A DNA stretch of 64,000 nt from Microascus cirrosus (taxonomy: Eukaryota; Ascomycota; Sordariomycetes; Microascales; Microascaceae): positions 27,777 to 91,776 of the forward strand of contig JAMBUN010000049.1 in the NCBI GenBank assembly GCA_030271035.1. The letters run 5' to 3'. The notes under the pieces were generated by a model, which was not told the DNA's origin, ran no database searches, and was given only the letters and a program-made list of their open reading frames with translations. This document shows positions 21,314 to 31,601 of this stretch, piece by piece. A program made the translations under genes and the position numbers. Within the stretch, counting starts at the first letter, position 1; each line of letters opens with the position of its first letter.

Positions 21314-22611
21314 TGCGGGCGGGGATCCTAGGGGATTTTCCCAGTGCAGCGTGAAGCTATTCAGGATGTGTCTCCAAGACGAGAATGGAGGAAGAGTCAT
21401 CAAGAGACTCCAGTGTCAACGTCAAAACGTTACACTTGGTAGGTTTTGTCCTCCAGCCTTGAGTCCACAAATTACGACACGGTTCTAAAGTGCGGGGCTG
21501 GAGCGCCCTTTGGCCGTGGGGGGTCGCAACTTATTGCGAGACTGCCGACTTTTGTGTGGGAGGTCCCGGCCATGCACGCAATCACGAACATGCGAAGCAT
21601 ATTGGGGTGGATGTACCAGTACATCATGCGCGGCACGTAAGGTGGGCAAGCCTCGCACGATGCATGCATGCCGCGGGGTCGGGGCAGCTGGGTTCCATTG
21701 TTTCCTGGCCGTCCTCTGCCGTCTCTATTGACTTGAGGTTTGAGGTTGTGGGCTTGCGGACTCTCACGGCATTTCCACTATCCGCTACAATACCCACCGT
21801 TATAGAGGCGCCACCAAGCTTCCAGCGCTGTCTACTCCGACACCCAGGCTGCGCCGGCAGGGTGGCCGTTGGTGTGCCGCGTGCAGGCCCCCCGTCATGT
21901 CCTATGGTCGCGTATATTTCGTAGGTACGCGGTGCCATATAGCAAGCGCCCGGTACGCTAGGTAACCGCGCGAGACTCGAGACAAGATATATTCTAGAAG
22001 TTGGCCCTGTATTTAACCCGGAAATGCCTAGCCTCCGAACTTCACATGGATCCTGCGAATGAAGACAGACATTGTTCTTCAACCTCAAAGCAAGGTCAGG
22101 AGCAGTTGAAATTGGCTCGCTGGAATCTTTGATGAGAGCCTCGCATCCACGCGCCAGAATCCCGTATGTCACCGGCGAAGCGTAACCTACTAGCCTGTAC
22201 AAGCGCCCTCGCCCTCTTCCCTCCGCAGGAGAACGGTCATCGTCATTTCAGGCTTCATGCATACTACAAAAAAAAGCCAGAATCCTCAATGTGCGATAGA
22301 TGACCCTAAGCCCCTCGCAGTATAGGATTTTTCAACCGTGGTCTGCTTTCTCACTTTACGTGTCACCACCGGAAGCATCCATTCATGTTCTGGAGGCCAC
22401 AACTGTGTTAGTCTGTGTTTCCAAGACTTCTGAGAGAGAAAGGAAAAGCTACGGTCAAACGTCCCTGCTTGAGCACTATCTATCGCATCATAATGACTCA
22501 CATTGCGCTCAGCTTCTCCTTGGCGGCCATCTCTCCCAGATTCTCGTTTGAAACGACTGGCTCGCTCTGTACCCGTCCGGCTTGTTTCGTAAAAATAAAT
22601 GGATTAAGAAT
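21314..22611. other. Intergenic, no gene seen
   Basis: This is the upstream region of the membrane-protein gene and the 3' region of the next minus-strand frame. Short frames on both strands show no domain or codon pattern that I trust. Confidence 0.5.
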
Positions 22612-23283
22612 TCAGTCGTCAAAAGGGTCGAAAGAACTGGGCGACAGAACAGCGCCGATATTAGGGTCGCCTAAGAGCTCCAGAGCCTGGTCTGCCGTCA
22701 AGATAACATTCCAGTATAACACGAGACTGTCCAGCTCGGCGGTGCACACAATGTTGCGGAGAGGGACTAGCCAGAGGATTCCCAGGAAGGCGGCGGATGC
22801 TTTACCCTCGTCGGCGCCGTCCTTCGGTATGACAGTGTATTGTTCTGTGACCTCGCTGGCTCCCGGGTCATCGGGAGATTGGTGCTGATGGGACCCTTCG
22901 GAAGGTGGTTTCGATATGTGAGGGCCGCTGGAGGTGCCGGCGCCGGTAGTAGTGGTAGGCCTGTCCTTTTCTGCTCCCGTCGAAGGGAACGGTGGAGGTG
23001 CGAAAGAAGTATCGCAGCCCAAATGTGGGAGTTCAAGACCAGGGATGCCAATAGGTCCGGCAAAAGAAAGAGGTGGGATAAAATGCGGAAGGTCGTGGCT
23101 GTCGAGTCTGTTGTCTCCGAAATAATCATAACCCCCTTCGCCAACACTATCAACAATATCGTCACTGTTTGATGCTGAAGGAGGCGGGGTTAGTTGGCCC
23201 ACTGATCCTTCCGTTGAGGTCATGGACCCGCCAGACGGCGAGTGGGGCCGGTTGTTTGTTTCCCCTTGTGGTATCTCTCTCAT
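22612..23283 (-). CDS. Unrecognised acidic, Pro/Ser-rich protein
   Basis: An ATG-started frame encodes 223 residues. The first 150 are rich in Ser, Pro, Gly, Asp and His and are probably disordered (for example LTPPPSASNSDDIVD). The last 60 are more ordered and hydrophobic, with WLVPLRNIVC followed by DQALELLGDP, and the protein ends in an acidic FDPFDD. I do not recognise the family. The composition resembles a real fungal protein rather than a chance frame, but no splice site or homologue supports it, and a missing upstream exon is possible. Confidence 0.45.
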   Translation of the reverse strand: MREIPQGETNNRPHSPSGGSMTSTEGSVGQLTPPPSASNSDDIVDSVGEGGYDYFGDNRLDSHDLPHFIPPLSFAGPIGIPGLELPHLGCDTSFAPPPFPSTGAEKDRPTTTTGAGTSSGPHISKPPSEGSHQHQSPDDPGASEVTEQYTVIPKDGADEGKASAAFLGILWLVPLRNIVCTAELDSLVLYWNVILTADQALELLGDPNIGAVLSPSSFDPFDD

Positions 23284-24585
23284 GGTAGCCGAGCGAGCTG
23301 GTCCATAGGCCCAGGTTACCCTAGGAAATTGGGAACGGATTGGTCCAACGGGTTATTAGAAAAAGTAAGAAAGTAGCAGAATCGCCAGATCTTAGCTCCA
23401 GCCCGTGCGATGGAACAAATAACCCATCATCGGAAATAAGTATGCCAGCAAAACTATGGGGTGAACTTGCCGCCTCGCCGCTCATTTATACCGGCCCATG
23501 GGGTTGAATGTTGCGGGGTAAACCGCGTAAATGGGTGCTGCATCCCTCCCGCCAATCGTCTTGAAGGCCTGGCGTGTCGAACCTATAATGGGGCCATCCA
23601 AGACAACCCTTGGTTTGCGCCCATTCTCAACGTTTGTGCAAAGTTTCCGCGGTGGATACCACGCCCCAGGATATGGAGTCAAGGCATGTTTTCCAGCATC
23701 ACGATTTCACATCTCGACAAGCGTCGAAAGGCAATTCTGAGTTGGAGAGTCTGGCCTGCCGAGAGGGACTCGGACAACATGTTAGAACGAGCGAGAAACC
23801 CCGCCGTAGGCTGACATCATCGGTCCATACATTCAATTGTGTGGAGGGAGCAGTGATATCGATATAAATTTACCAGGTGAACCATGGATCTAATTAAACG
23901 GGCGGAACCCGCTCCCAACCTTGCCAGTCAGGGACTGCGGAGGAGTGAGAGTTGATAAGACCGATACAGAAATCGAGTACATCAAGACCGCCCCGTAAAT
24001 CATTTTTGTTGCTCGGCTTTACTGTCAAGCCTCCCGAAATCTCGTCGGGGAGACTACCAACCTCCGAGTTTCTACTTGCGGATGAAACGCATAGCCTAGT
24101 TCCCGCGTAAAGTCCGTGATGCCAGACGGGCGCTCAGGGTCTCTTGACTGGGTCCTGATGCCGGTGTCTGCGGGGTGCCCCGAAATAGGGGATGTGCTGA
24201 TCAATACTTACTTCCGCTTGATTGTAATATTTCACTATGGATGTAGATGGGCGATTAGTAGGCTGTTTTGGGGCCGAGTTCAGATCTTGATCTACGGTAC
24301 CTGATATGTCCGTACAGGAGTAATGTTATCCAGGAGTTGTCAACTAAATGCGGGACAGGGCAAAAAAGGCTAAGGAATTGGCCCTTGCAATCTCAACCTG
24401 TCTTCCGCCACAAGTCCGCAGCAAACTTTTCCACTTTTCTCATTTGAACACCCATTTCAGGCCGTCTTCCCTGTCCTAAGTTCAAGGCAAGGTTACACTT
24501 TTTCTCACTTAACCCATTTCAGCCCCCACGCGCAGTCTCGCTATTCTCGTACTGAGCCGGCGTCCATATTAAGCATCCTCCCAGC
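23284..24585. other. Intergenic, with a short imperfect duplication
   Basis: No gene seen. Two related pyrimidine-rich stretches, CACTTTTCTCATTTGAACAC at 24432 and CACTTTTTCTCACTTAACCC at 24496, each run on into CCATTTCAG. They lie just upstream of the secreted-protein pseudogene and may be its old promoter or an intron-acceptor-like repeat. Confidence 0.5.
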
Positions 24586-25648
24586 TAATGGCTAGCACAG
24601 GCGACTACCGTGAGAGCGGTGAATACTTCCTCTACTACGCCGTACAACAGGTCGGCACCTTCATGAGCAGCTTCCATGAGCATCTGCAGGACGATACCAT
24701 ATAGGAGATCCTCGATATCTTCAGGGTGCAGGGTGACTTCGAGTAGCACGAAGATGGCGACCTCAATGTGCCCGTCCTCATTGCAGGTGGCCTCGGTATC
24801 ATGGGTGGCTTCCTGGCCTCCAACCCCCTACTCGCCGGTATACTTGGAGTCGCTGCAGGCATGGCGGTCATAATGGGCAACGTCGACCCGCCGATCGCGG
24901 ACACTAGTGACAAGGAACTGGATGTACTGGTCCAGTTGGCCTTTGAGCAGATGAGGGATGCGATAGGCAGTATCGACGGTGCGGTCCTTGGGAACCCGGG
25001 CTACGACGCCGACTTGATACCATCGGAGGTGTAGGTGGGAACCAAGCACGCGAGCCCTGTCATGGGCGTCCTGGGAGACGGACGGTGGCTCAGGCCCGAT
25101 CCGACGGAGGGTTGAGCGAGGCCATGGACAAGAGGTTCTGCCGCATGGTGAATATGTGCCTCGCCCCCTACGTACTAGTTGTACGAAATGTATCTAATGC
25201 CAATAACAGAGACAAGCCCTCGCCTGGACCATGATGCGGCACGGGCGGCACTCCTTCGTCTTCATCAACCAGCCTGTCGAGGAGCACGAGTGTGGCTACA
25301 ACTACAACATGGCCATCTGGGGCCCGGACGAGGATTTCTGCTTCCGCCTCTTCCACATCAACGAACAAGGACGAGACCGAGACTGTGCCCAACGAACTGA
25401 GCGACAAGCTCTGGGCCGGGCCCTACAACATCGACAAGCTGAGGGCATACAGCAACGCGTACAACTGCTGGCTCGACAGCGGCGGCAAGGCGGGGGACCC
25501 GTCGTTTGTGGAAGACCTTGGGGAGGTGCCGCCGTGCTGGTACTCTATGGTGGTCGTCAAAGGGACGTACTATAAGAGTACTAAGACGATCAAGAGGGTT
25601 GAGTTTGTGGGACAGAAGCATGGAGCGTACTGTGAGCCGACTAGCTAG
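24586..25648 (+). pseudogene. Decayed secreted-type protein gene, multiple lesions
   Basis: From the ATG at 24586 one frame encodes STGDYRESGEYFLYYAVQQV but meets a TAG after about 37 codons and another 16 codons later. The frame then continues cleanly (24768-25034) through a Gly/Ala-rich hydrophobic stretch (IAGGLGIMGGFLASNPLLAG) and DIAxAFEQMRDAI-like helix. A probable intron acceptor, AATAACAG, lies near 25210. After it one frame gives WTMMRHGRHSFVFINQPVEE and CGYNYNMAIWGPDEDFCFRL. A frameshift near 25370 moves the rest (KLWAGPYNIDKLRAYSNAYN, ending in YCEPTS) to another frame. The Cys-containing, Tyr-rich C-terminal part looks like a fungal extracellular domain. I cannot name the family. 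Two stops plus a frameshift mark it as dead. Confidence 0.6.
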
Positions 25649-27533
25649 AGCGGTGGACCTTCTTCCTAGGAAATTTTGTCTGAATAGACCTGGTATGTAC
25701 TTACGAGCCTGTCAAGTTACGGGACAGGAAGAGAGTCTTCCAAGACGTTGCATTGTTCTGCCTGACGGGATGGAGTCTTGGGGCAGGGCCACCGAAATTC
25801 GTTCGCGACAGGGGGAATTGGAAATGGGAAGTGGCTGAGTGCTTTTTGCTATGCTTCTATGGATAGTGCATATCCGGGTTCAAATTCCCAAAACGCCAAG
25901 ACCAGCCCCTTGCACGATAAGCGAGCCGAACCCACCACAGCCCTCGATCCACGTCGTGGGGGCTACTGGTTCCGGCCGAGCCACGCTAGTACGTCGCGTA
26001 AGCTTTCCCAGCTCCTTCCCCACTATCAGATTTACTAACAAGTCATGAAGTATATCCATGATCGATACCATCCCTACGATGACTATAGGGGCCTCGTATG
26101 TCCCTTCTCTTATATGAAGCCTTCGCGGGAGAAAACGTCAATCTAGAGCTCGACGAATCAGCCTTACAGCTCTACCGTTACGTCATCGACAAAGAGTGAC
26201 GGAACGAGACTCTTGTGGGGGTTCCAACACCCTACTCATAGTCACAAACCCCGCGGGACTATGATCTGTTGAAGCGTCGTTGAAATCACCTCTCGCACCT
26301 CTCGTAGATTCCAAGGGGTGGAAAGACAAGCGACCGGAAACGGTGGTTATTTTAAAGGACATTGATATATTGCGGAAAACAAGGAACTATCCAGATCCCA
26401 TAGAGGCGCTCCTTCATACAGGACCGGACGAGAGGAGAGAGAAGGAGCGAGAGTTCCATGTTGGCGCAGAGAATGGGTGCAAGCTGGCGAGTAGGCTGGG
26501 GTGGAGGCCTTTATCGCATACTAGAACACAGAGAGGGTGTAAAGGAGCGGCTAGACGACCTGGTCGTAAAGGCGGTGGAGATGAAGAGAGATTACGAGAG
26601 CATAAAGTTAAAGGCAGAAAGCAAAGAATAGAGGAAGTGAAAGAGGACAATCTCACCGGAGTTTCCGACTGGCTGTCGAATAAATTATACGCTGAAACTC
26701 GACCCCGGCTGTGAAAGAGAAGGCTTAAACAGGACGAGAGATATTTTTTACAGACCCAATATATGAACGCGGCCAAGATTGCGTTAAAAGCCACCTCCGT
26801 GGCTGCGTCTTAGACATGAACGGCCTTCTAGTCCAGTACTTTATATATCCCATGAGCCTTCTAGTCCGGAAGTCGGTGTAACTTCTTTACACTAAACCAC
26901 TCCGGTGCTTGCTTTCCGAAATATAAAGGGGCCGGGCCGCAACTCGACAATATTATAGATATGCTCTCTCGGAGACTCTGCGTTCCAGAATCTAGGTGGG
27001 TTAACACGGAGCCATTTACGGAAGCATCCCCACTGTCTCCCACATCTGCCGGGACTAACCAATCCCTGTGCGAGCAGGATAATACCACCAAAACCTGTTC
27101 TTTGGTTCAGCCCCAAACTAGCGACGCGGCACAGCGCACGCGGGAAGACCACCCAGCCAATCCGGCGGGCCCAATGTACCGGTACCAGGGTCTTGGCGAG
27201 CAAACCTCGAGATGCAGTCCTACCCCAGCGTTCGTCTCTCGCAGGCCCCAGCTCCTACCGATATGGCGGGATGAATATATTAGCTAACGGGATTCTTGGT
27301 CTAGTGCCGGGGGAGAAGAGGTGGCGGTGCATCCTACTTATCCGAAAGGTGTTCCCGCACGATGAGAGCTTTGGTGAGAGTACAGAGGAGCTCAGCTTGT
27401 TCGCGCGCCCGATTGTTAGTCTAGCCGATTGTTTCAAGAACCCTTATAATTGCGCAAGTGAGGATCGTGGGGAAGCTCACTTATACACTCGACTTTACGA
27501 CGATTACCTAGCGCAGAGGAACTTACACCCATT
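25649..27533. other. Intergenic with possible gene fragments
   Basis: A plus-strand frame around 25930-26010 reads IHVVGATGSGRATLVRR, which resembles a Walker A loop, but it stops within 20 codons. Around 26280-26640 two overlapping frames encode charged, helical stretches (for example YRILEHREGVKERLDDLVVK) separated by a frameshift. These may be remnants of a gene but cannot be assigned. The last 300 bases form the promoter of the sorbosone dehydrogenase-like gene. Confidence 0.35.
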
Positions 27534-29023
27534 ATGAAACCCCAACACTTGCTCGGTGCTGCGCTGTACGCATCCGGTGCACTCGCCGCTTGCGAGAACG
27601 TCCTCGCGCCGAGCCATGCGCCCCCCGAGCTCGCATCCGGATGGCAAGGCCAGCTCATAGCCAACGGCTTCACCAAGCCGCGCAGCATCCTCTTCGACGA
27701 CGCAGGCGGCCTACTCGTGCTAGACAGCGGTGTCGGCATCCGACGAGTCGAGCTAGAAGATAACGGCGGGACATGTCTCTCCGTCACTGAGAACGAACTC
27801 ATCGTTGACGACGAAGAGGTAGCCTAAGCCACACCCTCCTTTTTCCCGAAGCAGGACTGACTATTTGCAGCTAAACCATGGCCTCGCCCTCTCCGCTGAC
27901 GGCAAAACCCTCTATGCCTCCACCGTCTCCTCCGTCTACGCCTGGCCCTACGATGCGGGCTCGGTCTCTACCCGCCGCACCATCATCGACGGCATGTCCA
28001 ACGACGACCACACTACACGCACCCTCCTCACCTCCCACCACGAGCCTAACCACCTTATCGTTTCCCGCGGAAGCGACGAGAACCTCGACACCGACGCCCT
28101 AGACATTACGTCGGGCGTCTCACAAATTCGCATCTTCGATCTCGGAAGCCTGGAGGATGACGAGACGTATGACTTTACCAGCGAGGGCCGGGTTCTAGGC
28201 TGGGGGTTGAGGAATGCGGTGGGCGTGGATGAGGATCCCGTTAGCGGGAACATCTACAGCGTGGAGACCTCTGTGGACGAGGTTACGAGGGACGGGGTGG
28301 ATATTGGCAGGAATAACCCCGGGGAGGAGCTTAACTTTCATGGGAGGGCGGATGAAGGGGGGGATGTGGGGAATTATGGGTATCCGTATTGTTATCCTAT
28401 TTGGGATACAGATGTGCCGGATAATCAAGACTTGAGTGTCGGGGATGTGTTCAGCATTATGCAGAACGAGACGTTCGACGACACGACGTGCCGGGAGGAA
28501 TACGTACCACCGCGGCTGGTCTTCGAAGCGCATACATCGCCGCTGGCTCTGTTGTTTGCGGAGGATGGGGAGACGTTATATATTTCTTTCCACGGGAGCT
28601 GTAAGTTCCTTCCCCTTTTACCGTGCTGTACCAGCCTCATCTGCCCTCATCCATAATCTCCTAATATCGAAAAAGGAGCTAACAGGAGTAGTCGACCCCG
28701 AAAACCCCGCGGGCTACAAGGTCGGCTCCGTCGCCTTCTCCGACGGCCAACCCGTCGACCGTGTCTCCAGCACCACCGCCCTTTCGGACATCATGACCAA
28801 TCCGGACCTCGGCAACTGTCCCGACGAGTGCTTCCGGCCGGTGGGGCTAGCATGGGACGAGGAGGGGAGGCTCTGGGTTACGTCGGATAGCACAGGTGAG
28901 ATTTACGTGCTGAGGAAGGTCGACGGGGACGAGGAGGGATTCGTGACGGAGGGGAGTGCGGGTAGGGTAAGGGCTAGTGTTGGGGGGCTGGTTGCTGTCT
29001 TACTTGGGTTGATGTTGGTTTGA
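27534..29023 (+). CDS. Sorbosone/glucose dehydrogenase-like secreted protein, probably GPI-anchored
   Basis: Three exons, 27534-27818, 27871-28600 and about 28692-29023, encode 448 residues. The donors are GTAGCC and GTAAGT. The third exon start is set by frame, with an alternative three bases earlier. A signal peptide covers residues 1-18, and the first mature residues are CENVLAP. The body has the beta-propeller pattern of the family: FTKPRSILFDDAGGLLVLD, LNHGLALSADGKTLYAST, then GRVLGWGLRNAVGVDEDPVS, LNFHGR and CFRPVGLAWDEEGRLWVTSD near the end. Related enzymes oxidise aldoses or sorbosone with PQQ or similar cofactors. Fungal members are extracellular and their substrate is mostly unknown. 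The C-terminus ends in an uninterrupted hydrophobic stretch (ASVGGLVAVLLGLMLV) without a basic tail, the form of a GPI-attachment signal. Confidence 0.88.
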
Positions 29024-29294
29024 GAGGTGAAATAACCGTGTATTGCGAGCCTCGTGGTATGCTTGCTTAGGTGCAGTGATCGACCGTCCTGCCACATAAA
29101 ATGCCTACAGTTATGGACAGAGACTGTCGCGCGAGCTGGTTCGTTCCAACGTATAACAAAATTATCTGAATGCTTCATAGCTATCATTAGATGAAAGTCG
29201 ACGTAAATAAAGCTATACGGACAGAAGTCGACACAAAATTATTTCCTACTTTCCCCCGTCTCCACTCTCATGCCTATGGTTAGCGGAATGAGAC

Positions 29295-31601
29295 TTAGAC
29301 CTCCACACGCACTTCTTGCGGTGCAACTTCTACCTCACCGCTAAGGGCGACACCCGTCCCGGTCCTGACTGTGGGCACATATGGAGCGAAACCACGCACC
29401 AGGCCCTGTTCGTCCCTCTTCACGCCACCACCGACGACAACACCGTCATCGCGAGCCCCGTTTGTCTCCAGTACCTTGAGCTCCCTCTTCACGGCGGCAT
29501 GGTTCCCCAGGAACGCATGGGCCCTCACATCCTCACCCTCGAGGACGCCATGGCCCAGCGTAACTCCCCAGAGACCCTCGTTTCCGACGGCGATGGCGTG
29601 GCCCGCGGAATCGCCGTCCTCAAGGAGCACGGAGTAGATGGCACCCGTGTAGCGGATTGGTCTTTCCTCCGTGACCTCAGCGGGGAAGACCCACGACCCA
29701 TCCTTCGAAACGGGATGCCACGGCGTAACGAGGACGTCTCCCACCCGACATACAATCTGTCCCTCAACAGGCGTCTTCAATACCGCTTCAACCTTTCTCT
29801 CGCCCTGTGGCGTCTCAACAGCCATCCCCCTCCTCAACTCGTCCACCCTCACCCCACCTTCCCCGAAAACCTTCACAGTCGTCTCCCCCGCAAAGCATGG
29901 CCCAGCCACATTCCGATACGAACTCATGTCCCTCCGCCCCGTGTACGTCGTGTGAAGCGAACCCTCCGGCGCCTCCAGCGTGTCAAACATCTTGTCCAGC
30001 GCGTCCCTGCATTTGGCGAAAAGCGGGCTGTCAACCCCGTACATCAGTGGCCCGTGGTCCTTGAACGAGTTGCAGGCCTGTCTCTCGTGCGCGGACTTGA
30101 GGCCCAGAAGGTAGTGCGCGCCCCACTTGGAGAAGTATTCCCCGCTGACGGCTAGTGGGATCTGCCCGTCCGCCGAGGCGTCAAGCTCCGCGAGGAGGGA
30201 TGTGTTACGGGGATCCGGGAAGTCCTTCGCAGGGAGCGTCTTGGGGAGGGGAGAGAAGACGGCGGCGCGCTGAGGGTCCGAGAGCGGGGCGGTGTGGTGC
30301 TCGAGGTCCTGTCCAAGGCGGTAGATGGAGCCGAGTGCGGTGCAAACCTGCGAGCGGGAGACATGGTAGGCTTCCTCCGCTGGGGTCAGGGGCGCGCCGG
30401 AGGTGGCGGAGATGGCGTAGACTGCGGGAGTCATGCGCGAGTAGGATAGCATCGCGTCGACAGAGTCGCTGATGGCCGTTGCGTTCTTGGCGCGGATGTA
30501 GAGGTCGCGAGACTGCCCGTACTGGAGGGCGCCGAGGTGTATGGTGGCTTCCGTCAGCTTCCGACCGTCCTCCTCGACGTCGGTGGTATATACGCCCGCT
30601 GCCAGAAGTCCCACCGCCTCAGCGGCTTCGAGCTCCAGTGTCTTAGGGTAGCGGAGCTTAAGAGTGGCGTTGTTGGCGTAGGTGGACTGCAGGTTAGCGG
30701 CTGCGTGGATGAATACGGTACCCTGGTCGTGTGTTAGTTGTATATTACTCATTACAAGGGGTTGTGACTGGGAGACCTACGAGCATGCTGCTGTCTGGGA
30801 TGTAAGAGTAGCTTCCACCGCCCACATCAGCGATGGACTTCAGCAGGCCCGAGCGCAGGCTATATCCGAAACCAAAGGTGTGTATGGCAGCGGGAATCGG
30901 CTGCATCTGGCGCAGCTTGGGCACGTAGCCCTGCGGGGGACACTGCGTGTTCGGCATGCCATCCGTGAGGACCAGCAGCGCGGGGTTCCTACCCTTCCCA
31001 TTTCCCTTAAACAGCTTCAGACCATCCGTAATTCCCTTCCACAGATTCGTAGCACTCTGAGGCGTCATACCCAGAATCGCCTTCCGGCATGCCGCCTTGT
31101 GCCCCTTGTCCACGACGTGCAGGCCCTGCAGCACTTTGGCCTTGGTGCTGAAGGTCACGATCCCCAGGCGGTCGCCCGTGTCGAGCGTCTCGAGGATTGT
31201 CAGCGCGGCGTGCTTGGTGAGGTCTAGCACAGAGAAGCCGTAGTTAGGCTCGTTGGCGCCACCGGGAATCGGGGCCGGGCTGCCCATGGAGCCGGAGACG
31301 TCGATGACGAGGACAATGTCGCAGGGAGTGCGGGGCAGAGAAGGGGATGCGGGTGCGTGCGGCGGTTCGACCTTGGCGATGAGGCCTTGGTGGGAAGGAG
31401 CAGGGTGGAGAGAGAGAGTAAGGGGTGAAGCATCGTCGGAGGGGGAGGAGGTGGTGCCATTGACGCCGTTGAAGGTTGAGGAGGGGGTCAAGGTTGGTGC
31501 AGTGGAGCAAGCCGAGTCCCGCTCGGAACGGATTGGGATTTGGACCTGGAAAGGGGTTAGCAATGTTTGTCTTGGAGGACGAGTATATGTCTAATTACCA
31601 T
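29295..31601 (-). CDS. VWA-Vwaint-Vint (Hint-related) protein
   Basis: Three exons encode 731 residues: exon 1 is only the ATG at 31601-31599, exon 2 is 31545-30781 and exon 3 is 30722-29295. Introns of 53 and 58 bases carry GTAATT and GTAGGT donors and CTAAC branch points. The VWA domain has an intact metal-site motif DVSGSM (Asp83) and the later TDGMPN. A Vwaint-type linker follows from about residue 257. The Vint domain, a Hint relative, starts at Cys532 in CFAGETTVKVF. Its block with His592 (DVLVTPWHPV) and a late HAFLGNHAAV segment are present, so the self-cleavage residues look intact. Hint domains cut the preceding peptide bond. The role of fungal VWA-Vint proteins is not known to me. 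There is no signal peptide, so it is likely cytosolic. Confidence 0.9.

Noticed and set aside
25826..25905. tRNA-like A box (TGGCTGAGTGC) and B box (GGGTTCAAATTCCC)
   Set aside because: No acceptor or anticodon stem can be formed; probably chance.
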